Source of the DNA: CAWJMN01 sp963844055
GTDB taxonomy: Bacteria > Planctomycetota > Planctomycetia > Pirellulales > Pirellulaceae
Direction: 5' to 3'
Length of the DNA stretch: 64,000 bases
NCBI GenBank assembly: GCA_963844055.1
Contig: CAWJMN010000002.1
Span: 1,240,001-1,304,000, forward strand
Shown one piece after another: positions 48,636 to 55,244 of the stretch. Each line of letters begins with the position of its first letter. Position 1 is the stretch's first letter. Under the pieces are notes generated by a model, which made no database searches, was not told the origin of the DNA, and was given only the letters and a program-made list of their open reading frames with translations. Made by a program: the position numbers and the translations under genes.

Positions 48636-50123
48636 ATGGCACGCCCAGCCAAGGTCGCAAAAACGCTGGCTGCTGCTTTTGACCGAGTCGCTACGCCCGT
48701 CTACGTGCTGGATAGCGAACGACGCTTGGTGTTTGCCAACGCCGCCTTCAGCAGCTGGGCCGAAGGAGAGCGCCCCGCATTGGTTGGCGAGCTTTTGGAA
48801 TACGCGCCGGGCTCGGGCGAGGCAGATGCCTTGCGACGCAGCAGCTTGTGTCCTCCCGCGCAGGCGTTTTCGACGCAGACCTCGTCCGGAACAGTGGCCG
48901 CCCAAACCGATGAAGGTGACTGGGATCGTCGGCCAGCGACTTTTATCCCCTTGCTAGATACAGCGGGACAACTGACGCAGTTATTGGTGGTGGTCCATAC
49001 TTCGCAGCAGGCAATTGTTCCTGCGCCGGATGAGCATGGGCTGGACCCCCAGCTACTGCGGGCGAGCCTTTTGGAACTGCGTGGACGGCTACACCGTTCG
49101 TTTCAGGTGGGGCAGTTTTTTGGAACGAGCGCCGCCGCCAAACGGATTTTGGCCCAGGCGAAACTAGCCGCGACGGCAGGTTCGCATGTGGTGATCGTTG
49201 GACGGCCAGGAAGTGGGCGGCGCACGTTGGCCCGAGCGATCCATGCGGCAGCACCGCGCTGGCTGGACAAGCCGCTGTTGATGGTGGACTGCGAGTTGCT
49301 GGTGGCGGAGACGGTTTCTGCTGCGCTGTCGCCTGGAGGCTTTCGAATGGCACGTACGCCGGCCGATCCGGCGCTCCCCTTGCTGCTGGCGGGGATTGAT
49401 CGGCTGCCTGAGGCGGCACAGGTTGCACTGGAAATCGAACTGGCACGACTGCCGGCCCAAACGCTGATCATGGCAACTTCGCGAGTGCCTTTAGAACGCC
49501 TAGTAAAGCGCGGAACGTTTTCTGCAACGCTGGCCCAAGAGCTTTCGGTACAAACGATTCGGATACCATCACTTAAAACGAGAACCGGGGATATCCCGCT
49601 GCTGGCCCAGTACTATGTCGAAGCTCGCTTGGTGCCGCGTGATGCTGCGAATGGAAGTGGCGAACGGACGGCAGGACCTGAAGGCTTTACGGCGGATGCG
49701 CTGCAAAGGTTGATTGCCTATGACTGGCCCGGCGAGACGCAGGAGCTCAAAGAGCTTGTCACCGCGGCGGCCATGAAATGCAAAGGGGCCCTGATCACGG
49801 CAGAAGATTTGCCGACTCGATTGCATCATGCGGAACAACAGCGAGCCCACCAAGATCGTGGACAAGATCCGATCAAATTAGATGAGCTGCTTTCGGAAAT
49901 TGAAACCCAAGTGCTGAAGCGTGCGCTGCGAATGTCGAGAGGGAACAAGACGAAGGCGGCCGATTGGTTATCGGTGAGCCGGGCTCGACTCATCCGGCGA
50001 TTGGTTCAGCTCGGCCTGATTACGGCTCCTGCTGAACAGGAAACCGTTGTGTTTGAACCGATTGATGATACTTCGGAGAAGCCCACCGGCGGGAACAAGC
50101 CCAGCATGGGAGGCGCGGAATGA
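48636..50123 (+). CDS. PAS/AAA+/Fis-like regulator lacking the GAFTGA loop
   Basis: 495 residues. A PAS-like sensor (~10-120, VATPVYVLDSERRLVFANAAF) leads to an AAA+ core with Walker A GRPGSGRRT and a Walker B-like LPLLLAGIDRL. The C-terminal HTH resembles Fis: ETQVLKRALRMSRGNKTKAADWLSVSR. The layout is that of sigma-54 activators (NtrC type), but the GAFTGA sigma-54 contact loop is absent; between Walker A and B I see only CELLVAETVSAALSPGGF. TGDIPLLAQYY matches the sensor 1 region. It may therefore regulate without sigma-54. ATG at 48636 has AGGA upstream; the stop overlaps the next gene by 4 nt. It follows nuoN directly. Confidence 0.8.
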   Translation: MARPAKVAKTLAAAFDRVATPVYVLDSERRLVFANAAFSSWAEGERPALVGELLEYAPGSGEADALRRSSLCPPAQAFSTQTSSGTVAAQTDEGDWDRRPATFIPLLDTAGQLTQLLVVVHTSQQAIVPAPDEHGLDPQLLRASLLELRGRLHRSFQVGQFFGTSAAAKRILAQAKLAATAGSHVVIVGRPGSGRRTLARAIHAAAPRWLDKPLLMVDCELLVAETVSAALSPGGFRMARTPADPALPLLLAGIDRLPEAAQVALEIELARLPAQTLIMATSRVPLERLVKRGTFSATLAQELSVQTIRIPSLKTRTGDIPLLAQYYVEARLVPRDAANGSGERTAGPEGFTADALQRLIAYDWPGETQELKELVTAAAMKCKGALITAEDLPTRLHHAEQQRAHQDRGQDPIKLDELLSEIETQVLKRALRMSRGNKTKAADWLSVSRARLIRRLVQLGLITAPAEQETVVFEPIDDTSEKPTGGNKPSMGGAE

Positions 50124-50584
50124 AAACGGCGTCGATCGTGATCTTGGAACGGGGCAACCGCTGGGGTGGCCTGCTGCGACGCGAACTGCAACCGGTGATC
50201 GCGGCAAGCGATTCGCGAAAAGTGCGGTGGCAGATTCGTGAAGTGCGCGCCTTGGCACAAGCGGAGGAGCTTCTGCAAGAGAATCCTTATGCCATGCTTA
50301 TGATCGAAGTGAGGCCGGCCAACTTGACGATGGCGTACGCGGAAGGCGTCGACCTGCAGCAGCGATTTGGGAACGCGAAGTTTTTAGCACTCGCAGAAAA
50401 CTCTTTGAGCTGGGCCATTCCGTTTTTGCGCGAAGCATGGGCCAGCGACGTGTTCACCTCCTCCATGGACTTGGTCCGCTTGACCCCGATGGTGAAACGC
50501 TATGTCCGGTCCTTGCCCCAGGCCGAGCTGAGCTGGGAAGAACAACTGGACCAATTGCTTCCCTGGCCCGCCTATCGCACGTAG
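50120..50584 (+). CDS. small partner protein of the AAA+ regulator
   Basis: 154 residues; ATG overlaps the preceding stop (ATGA), so it is translationally coupled. The pattern (TASIVILERGN..., AMLMIEVRPANLTMAYAEG, KFLALAENSLSW) recalls a response-regulator receiver fold without the phospho-acceptor Asp in the expected place. I recognise no named family. Given the coupling, it probably works with the regulator. Confidence 0.6.
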   Translation: MKTASIVILERGNRWGGLLRRELQPVIAASDSRKVRWQIREVRALAQAEELLQENPYAMLMIEVRPANLTMAYAEGVDLQQRFGNAKFLALAENSLSWAIPFLREAWASDVFTSSMDLVRLTPMVKRYVRSLPQAELSWEEQLDQLLPWPAYRT

Positions 50585-50652
50585 TGGCCTCTACGCGAGT
50601 TTGCCATCGTCTTCCTTGACCAGCGAGTTACGAAAGGGACGGGGAAAGGTTG

Positions 50653-50699
50653 TACACGGAGGTACACGGAGGTACACGGAGGAACACGGAGGAACACGG
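50653..50699. repeat. 10-bp tandem repeat
   Basis: Nearly five units of TACACGGAGG, the last two with AACACGG. Units are otherwise exact. Confidence 0.9.
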
Positions 50700-50759
50700 C
50701 CAGCAGGGGAGAATGATCTGAGCAGATCGTGGGTGGAAGGCACGGCTCTGGCTTGAATA

Positions 50760-50915
50760 CTTGGGGCACACTGGCCAGCCCCAAAACCCGTTTTTTCCGA
50801 ATGGCTAAGTGTGCGCTCGGGGAACTTGCCAGTGCCACCCAGAAAACAAACTGGCCAAAGCGTTGAATTAGGGACGGGGGGATGGCCGTCGCTGACGCTT
50901 CCGGCTCTGAAAATG
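50760..50915 (+). repeat. dispersed repeat, copy 1
   Basis: Matches 52274-52430 in the same orientation; the last ~42 bp are identical and the 121 bp from 50795 differ at 13 sites. The first part forms an imperfect inverted repeat (GGGGCACACTGGCCAG with TTGCCAGTGCCACCC), so a cruciform or hairpin is possible. It resembles REP/MITE-type intergenic elements, but no terminal duplication is seen. Confidence 0.75.
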
Positions 50916-51154
50916 TGGGGGATAAAAAAGGATGCGACACGTGGTACCCCCGAAATTATTGGGGAATTAGGCGATCTAATAAAAAATGGGGCAAATTTGT
51001 TTTTTGTGAGAGCTGGACAGTGACCTTACGTGTCACGTCCGATTCGTACAATGGAGCAACGTTGGGGGTGAGCGGTGGACCCTCGATGGCAGGTTGCCGT
51101 AGTACTGGCAATTTGGAGAAAGTGAACTCACGCCGTTTTTTGGAGATTGGATCG

Positions 51155-52237
51155 ATGTCAGGCGAAACCCTTAGTTTGGCTGCTCTTCAGGCTGCCGCCA
51201 GCGATTTTAAAGACCCCGAGACTGGCCGGAGCGTCGTGCAAACCAAACAACTCGCGGAGCTGCGATTGGAAGGGACCACGGCCTTCGCAACGCTGCTGCT
51301 GACGTCGCATTCGGCGCCGATTGCGGAAGAGACTCGCGAGAAATTTGCGCAGCAATTGCGGTCGCGCGTTCCTGGCCTGACTGATGCAAAGGTAACGCTA
51401 GGGAATTTTGATCGGCCACCGATGAAGATTGGCCAGATCGGACTTACAGCGAAGAGCGTTATCGCGGTTGGCTCTGGCAAGGGTGGTGTTGGGAAGAGCA
51501 CTGTGGCCGCAACGATTGCGTTGGGGCTGAAGCGTGCGGGTTGCAAGGTTGGCTTGATGGATGCGGACGTTTATGGTCCGAGCATTCCGCATCTGCTGGG
51601 ACTTGAAGGACGTCCTGCGGCGCTGAACAACAAGCTGGAGCCAATCCGGTTTGAAGGGATGCCTGTGATGTCGATGGGCTTTCTGGTACCGCCAGGTGAA
51701 GCGGTTGTCTGGCGTGGCCCGATGTTGCATGGCGCGATCACGCAGTTTTTGCGTGACACGAACTGGGGTGACTTGGATTATCTGATCATCGACATGCCAC
51801 CAGGAACCGGTGACATTGCGCTGACGCTGTCGCAGACGCTTCCACTAACGGGAGCCGTTGTCGTGTGTACGCCGCAGGAGGTGGCCTTGCTGGACGCTGT
51901 GAAGGCGATTGCCATGTTCCGCAAGGTAAACATTCCGATCTTGGGAATGGTTGAGAACATGAGCGGGTTCATTTGCCCGGACAATGGGATTCGGTATGAC
52001 ATCTTTGGCAAGGGTGGCGCACGAACGAAGGCCGAAGAATTGAACGTGCCGTTCCTGGGTGACATTCCGCTGAACATGCTGATTCGCGTGAATGGTGACG
52101 AGGGTTCTACGCTGGGGAACTTCGATGATCCGATTGTTGGGCCATTCCTGACGAAGATCGTCAGCACGCTGGTGCGAAATCTATCGCAAGCGGCTGCGGT
52201 TGCACCGCCGCTTCCTTCGCTACCGATTTTGAAGTAG
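51155..52237 (+). CDS. Mrp/NBP35-family Fe-S carrier ATPase
   Basis: 360 residues. A MIP18-like N-terminal domain (to ~95) precedes the P-loop ATPase with the deviant Walker A SGKGGVGKST (107-116). DADVYGPSIPHLLG and IIDMPPGTGDIALT are family blocks. Mrp proteins carry Fe-S clusters to target enzymes. The usual CxxC (CPxCG) after NMSGF is CPDNG here, so one cluster Cys is missing. ATG at 51155 has GGAG ~11 nt upstream and begins the family homology; the earlier ATG at 50882 lies in a repeat. Confidence 0.9.
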   Translation: MSGETLSLAALQAAASDFKDPETGRSVVQTKQLAELRLEGTTAFATLLLTSHSAPIAEETREKFAQQLRSRVPGLTDAKVTLGNFDRPPMKIGQIGLTAKSVIAVGSGKGGVGKSTVAATIALGLKRAGCKVGLMDADVYGPSIPHLLGLEGRPAALNNKLEPIRFEGMPVMSMGFLVPPGEAVVWRGPMLHGAITQFLRDTNWGDLDYLIIDMPPGTGDIALTLSQTLPLTGAVVVCTPQEVALLDAVKAIAMFRKVNIPILGMVENMSGFICPDNGIRYDIFGKGGARTKAEELNVPFLGDIPLNMLIRVNGDEGSTLGNFDDPIVGPFLTKIVSTLVRNLSQAAAVAPPLPSLPILK

Positions 52238-52273
52238 TGGATTGATGCGGTGAAGGAGCGTTTTCATTGCGAG

Positions 52274-52430
52274 CTTGGCGGCACGCTGGCTAGGCTCGAA
52301 ACAAGTTCTTCCCGAATAGCGAAGTGGTTATTCGGGGAACTTGCCAGTGCCACCCAGAAAACGAACTGTCTAAAGCGTTGCATTAGGCACGGGGGGATGG
52401 CCGTCGCTGACGCTTCCGGCTCTGAAAATG
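52274..52430 (+). repeat. dispersed repeat, copy 2
   Basis: Second copy, 37 bp past the mrp stop, with the same orientation as copy 1 at 50760. The two copies bracket mrp. Confidence 0.75.
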
Positions 52431-52491
52431 CGAGACACTTAAGAGTGTCTGCAAAGCGTTTGCGAGGGAAACGCCGGGTCAAGAAATGATT

Positions 52492-52543
52492 AGAGCCGCC
52501 CAGTGGTAGGTGATACCTATTGGCGGCTCTTTCTCGTTGTTTT
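52492..52543 (+). terminator. terminator downstream of mrp
   Basis: AGAGCCGCC pairs with GGCGGCTCT (9 bp, 21-nt loop) and is followed by the T-rich TTCTCGTTGTTTT. Confidence 0.6.
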
Positions 52544-52636
52544 CTAGAAAAGCGAAGTGCAGGATCGACTACCAGACCTAGGCGATTTCCACCATTACTG
52601 GCGGGCTATTCCCAGGGGGCGATCAACACACACTTA

Positions 52637-52726
52637 CTACTTCTTCTTGGCGGCCTTCTTTGCAGCCTTCTTTGGAGCAGCCTTCTTAGCAGCCTTCTTT
52701 GGTGCAGCAGCTTTCTTCTTAGCCAT
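52637..52726 (-). CDS. 29-residue KAAKK histone H1-like protein
   Basis: ATG at 52726 with AAGGA 10 nt upstream; the frame ends in TAG and a second stop TAA follows. The 29 residues are built only of Lys, Ala and Pro after the first Met: KKAA and APKKA units repeated, e.g. APKKAAKKAAPKKAAKK. This resembles the tail of bacterial histone H1-like (HC1/HC2, AlgP-type) proteins and would bind DNA. The codons are mixed (AAG/AAA, GCT/GCA/GCC), as for a translated gene rather than a simple repeat. Just upstream lies an 880-bp gene-free island. The plus-strand frame across it would be an unnatural Phe/Ala protein. Confidence 0.75.
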   Translation of the reverse strand: MAKKKAAAPKKAAKKAAPKKAAKKAAKKK

Positions 52727-53606
52727 TTCAATCATCCTTCAAAAAAATATCAGCGAATACCGAACGATGACCGAAACGGTCATTTGGCCCGACATCCACC
52801 CATTGCCACAAACCACCTGACACATCAGAGATGAGGCTGGCCGAATCAAAACATCCCGTATGTTATGACCCGAAACAGCAAGTGGCTGTAAACTCCATGG
52901 CATACACCCTGAAGCAATTCGAACTGAGCTGACCTGGTCGGCCGGCCCCCTCGCACTCGCTTCAAAGCCTCCACTGATAACTTTCCGTTCGGCAGAAGTG
53001 AGGTGAGTTCTTAAGAACTTCTCGTCATCTACCGCACTTTCGACTGGCAACCTTGCAAGACAAAGTTTCGTCAGTCAGTGGAGGTTGCTTTCCGTGCAGT
53101 GATTGCACATCAGCAACACGTGTATATCTTGCGAACAGATTGCGCATCGTCAATACCAAATCCTAAAAGAATTGTCGATCGGACAGTGCGTCGGACACTT
53201 TCAAGAGGGACTTCTTGGGCCTTGGAACGCATGATGAACGATGTTCGCATGCGATCATGCCGTCGATGGAATGCGATGGCGTGGACGTGCAGAAAAACAT
53301 GCCGCGAGAACCGCGATGCGTGGTCTGATCGAGGTCTCTCCTGCGACGGAGCGAGATTCATCGCATGCATTTTCATCGGAAAATCCCGAATGATTTTGCA
53401 TTCACGCAATTACGAAGCAATCGCGAGTCTCGTTGGTGCAACGCTGTGAAGAAGCAGCGATCATCGAGCGTAGTGGATGCAAAAATCGACTTCGTGCGGC
53501 TGATTTATCGCAATACTTTAGCCAATGATCATGATGCAAGAGGCAGCGTGTGCGACTTGATGCACACGGCGAAAAAAATTTTCGCGTAGAGCAAAAAAAA
53601 TTTGCG
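52727..53606. other. gene-free island of unusual composition
   Basis: About 880 bp without a credible gene. It is unusually rich in GCATGC, CGATG/CATCG, GATGC and TGCAT words, and ends in two A-tract palindromes (53569-53605). Several frames of 65-125 codons are open on both strands, none with family character or ribosome-binding site. It may be the long leader of the KAAKK gene, a non-coding RNA or a decayed gene. Confidence 0.45.
53569..53605. repeat. two adjacent A-tract palindromes
   Basis: GCGAAAA-AAA-TTTTCGC (53569-53585) and GCAAA-AAAAA-TTTGC (53591-53605) are perfect inverted repeats. They directly follow the stop of the SGNH-like gene (53607) on the minus strand, so they could end its transcript, or be a curved or protein-bound DNA site. 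Confidence 0.55.
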
Positions 53607-54332
53607 TTAGTAGACTGCAATGCGACTTCCATCTTCCAAAATCAGACTGGGCTGCGTGGTGGACTGAACCCATCGCAATAACCTTCGGCGCTGTGGCGCG
53701 ACCCATGCTAAACGCATTTTCATTCGCCACGACATCGATGGTGTGAGACCTGATGATGTCTCTTCACGACTCTCGAGGAGTGATCCCACCATCTGCGACC
53801 ATGCTTGGGGGTAGTGTGAGTAGCGAACATGAATCGGATCGATGCCGTACCAGTCTGGAGAGGGCTTGATGACGGTCGCATTCCAGCGTGAAGCGAGGTT
53901 CAGAAGGCGATCATTGAGCTCTTTCGCCTTACGAACGGCGTCTGAGAGTGAAAGTTGGCAAAATGGGAAAAATAGACGACTGAAAAACCAGAATTTTCGG
54001 GGCCCAAGCTTGTTTAAATTCGCTAGTGGGAGTTCTGTAAGCACTAGCCGGGCGCCGTGGGCGGTGAGTCGCGCAAGGCAGGTATCGACCCACGATTCAA
54101 TCTGAGCGGGCTCTGCTCCGTAGAGCAGATCGTTGCCAACATCTGTGACTAATCCGATTGAGGGGATGTCAGATTGGGGGCGCAGGTCATTCCAGAGGCC
54201 GCAGGAGAGGATGCCGGGGAGGCTACGGACGATTACTACGGTTTCGTTATGATAGGACCGGCCGTGGCCAATGGCCCCGTAGAAGTCGATAGGAGCCTGT
54301 GCGTGAGCCCGTGCGGTGTTCACGAGGCTCAC
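53607..54332 (-). CDS. SGNH/GDSL hydrolase-like protein
   Basis: 241 residues from GTG at 54332. TDVGNDLLYG resembles the SGNH block with the Asn of the oxyanion hole, and GIDPIHVRYSHY the catalytic Asp-x-x-His block. The N-terminal Gly-Asp-Ser block is not seen: GHGRSY occupies a similar place. The true start may differ; the frame is open to a TAG ~40 nt upstream. Either the nucleophile block has diverged or a frameshift hides it. The M50 protease lies 104 nt upstream on the same strand. Confidence 0.5.
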   Translation of the reverse strand: MSLVNTARAHAQAPIDFYGAIGHGRSYHNETVVIVRSLPGILSCGLWNDLRPQSDIPSIGLVTDVGNDLLYGAEPAQIESWVDTCLARLTAHGARLVLTELPLANLNKLGPRKFWFFSRLFFPFCQLSLSDAVRKAKELNDRLLNLASRWNATVIKPSPDWYGIDPIHVRYSHYPQAWSQMVGSLLESREETSSGLTPSMSWRMKMRLAWVAPQRRRLLRWVQSTTQPSLILEDGSRIAVY

Positions 54333-54436
54333 CAGGCCACGAGCGCAGTTGCTCAGCTCCTAGGACGATCAACTGCTGTCGGTGGGGAGAGGGTGACATG
54401 GCGATGGACCGGCCTTCAGCAGCGTGACGGAGGAGG

Positions 54437-55192
54437 TTACCAGGGATTCCGTCTACCGCCCCCTACGAGCTCTTGGTAACTGCCAAAGGCCAAGCTGCCA
54501 AAGAGGACCGCCATGAACGTGCTGTTCAAGACGAGGAGCCCTACCGCGACCATCAAGATGCTGGCCACCATACTGAGCTGCAAAGAGTTTTGCAGGCCTT
54601 GGTAGGGATTCTTCGCCACCATCACCGCGCGTGCCACCTGTCCGCCATCCAGAGGCCAGGCGGGGACGAGGTTCATGAAGCTAATGATGATATTGAACCA
54701 CAAGAGTTCGTTGGCAATGAGGGCGAGGACAGGGGCAGCATTCACAACGGCGAAGGGATATGGGATGAAGCCCCCACGGAGGAAAACCTTGATTGTTCCG
54801 CCAGTAAGGAGCACCATGAACAGGACCAAGGCCCCCAGCAATAGGCCCGCCGCGGGGCCGGCGAGGCTGATGATGACTTGCTGGCCTGTTGTCCGGCGTC
54901 GGTAGGTGCCACGGCTGTAATCTTGCCAGGCACCTTCGCCTCCTTCCATCGCGTAGCCTCCCATCCAGTGCAGGACGATGGAGGCATTGCGGCCAAAATA
55001 TCGCATGGCAACGGCGTGCCCTAATTCGTGTACCAGGACGGAGACCAAGAGGACCCCCGCCAAGACAAAGAAGCTGTCGAGGTTGCCTCCACCTAGCAGC
55101 AGTGCACCTAGCCAAAACGTCCAGCTAATCCGAACCGGAAATCCAAAAATAGAAAACCGGAGGTCGTAGGGGGTACTGTCTGTTGAGAACAC
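54437..55192 (-). CDS. M50 site-2-type membrane metalloprotease
   Basis: 251 residues. HELGH (H55-H59) in LVHELGHAVAM is the zinc-binding HExxH within a membrane helix, and NLVPAWPLDGGQ is the second conserved motif with its Asp ligand. About six membrane segments are visible. No PDZ domain is present, so it is a small M50 (SpoIVFB/Rv-like) type cleaving membrane substrates. ATG at 55192. Substrate unknown; no anti-sigma gene adjacent. Confidence 0.85.
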   Translation of the reverse strand: MFSTDSTPYDLRFSIFGFPVRISWTFWLGALLLGGGNLDSFFVLAGVLLVSVLVHELGHAVAMRYFGRNASIVLHWMGGYAMEGGEGAWQDYSRGTYRRRTTGQQVIISLAGPAAGLLLGALVLFMVLLTGGTIKVFLRGGFIPYPFAVVNAAPVLALIANELLWFNIIISFMNLVPAWPLDGGQVARAVMVAKNPYQGLQNSLQLSMVASILMVAVGLLVLNSTFMAVLFGSLAFGSYQELVGGGRRNPW

Positions 55193-55244
55193 AAAAAGCT
55201 TTCCATGGGCCAGCCGTCACAAGGATTGTGGTCCCTTTAGTCTA

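Larger units (their letters stand above)
50585..51154. other. repeat-bearing gap upstream of mrp
   Basis: Contains a 10-bp tandem repeat (50653-50699) and the first copy of the ~156-bp dispersed repeat (50760-50915). The frame of mrp is open through the second half of this gap, but that part falls in the repeat and is not coding. Confidence 0.6.

Noticed and set aside
48636..50123. Ordinary sigma-54 activator
   Set aside because: The GAFTGA loop needed for sigma-54 contact is missing.
50653..50699. CRISPR-like array
   Set aside because: Units are contiguous without spacers; it is a simple tandem repeat. No CRISPR array or cas gene is visible in the window.
50882..51154. N-terminal extension of mrp
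   Set aside because: The first part lies in the dispersed repeat, shows no family similarity, and a good start with a ribosome-binding site is at 51155.
52557..52820. Hydrophobic Phe/Ala-rich plus-strand frame
   Set aside because: It is the mirror of the KAAKK gene; Lys/Ala codons read backwards give Phe/Ala.
53078..53449. Plus-strand gene in the island
   Set aside because: No ribosome-binding site, no motif, and an equally long minus-strand frame; treated as non-coding.
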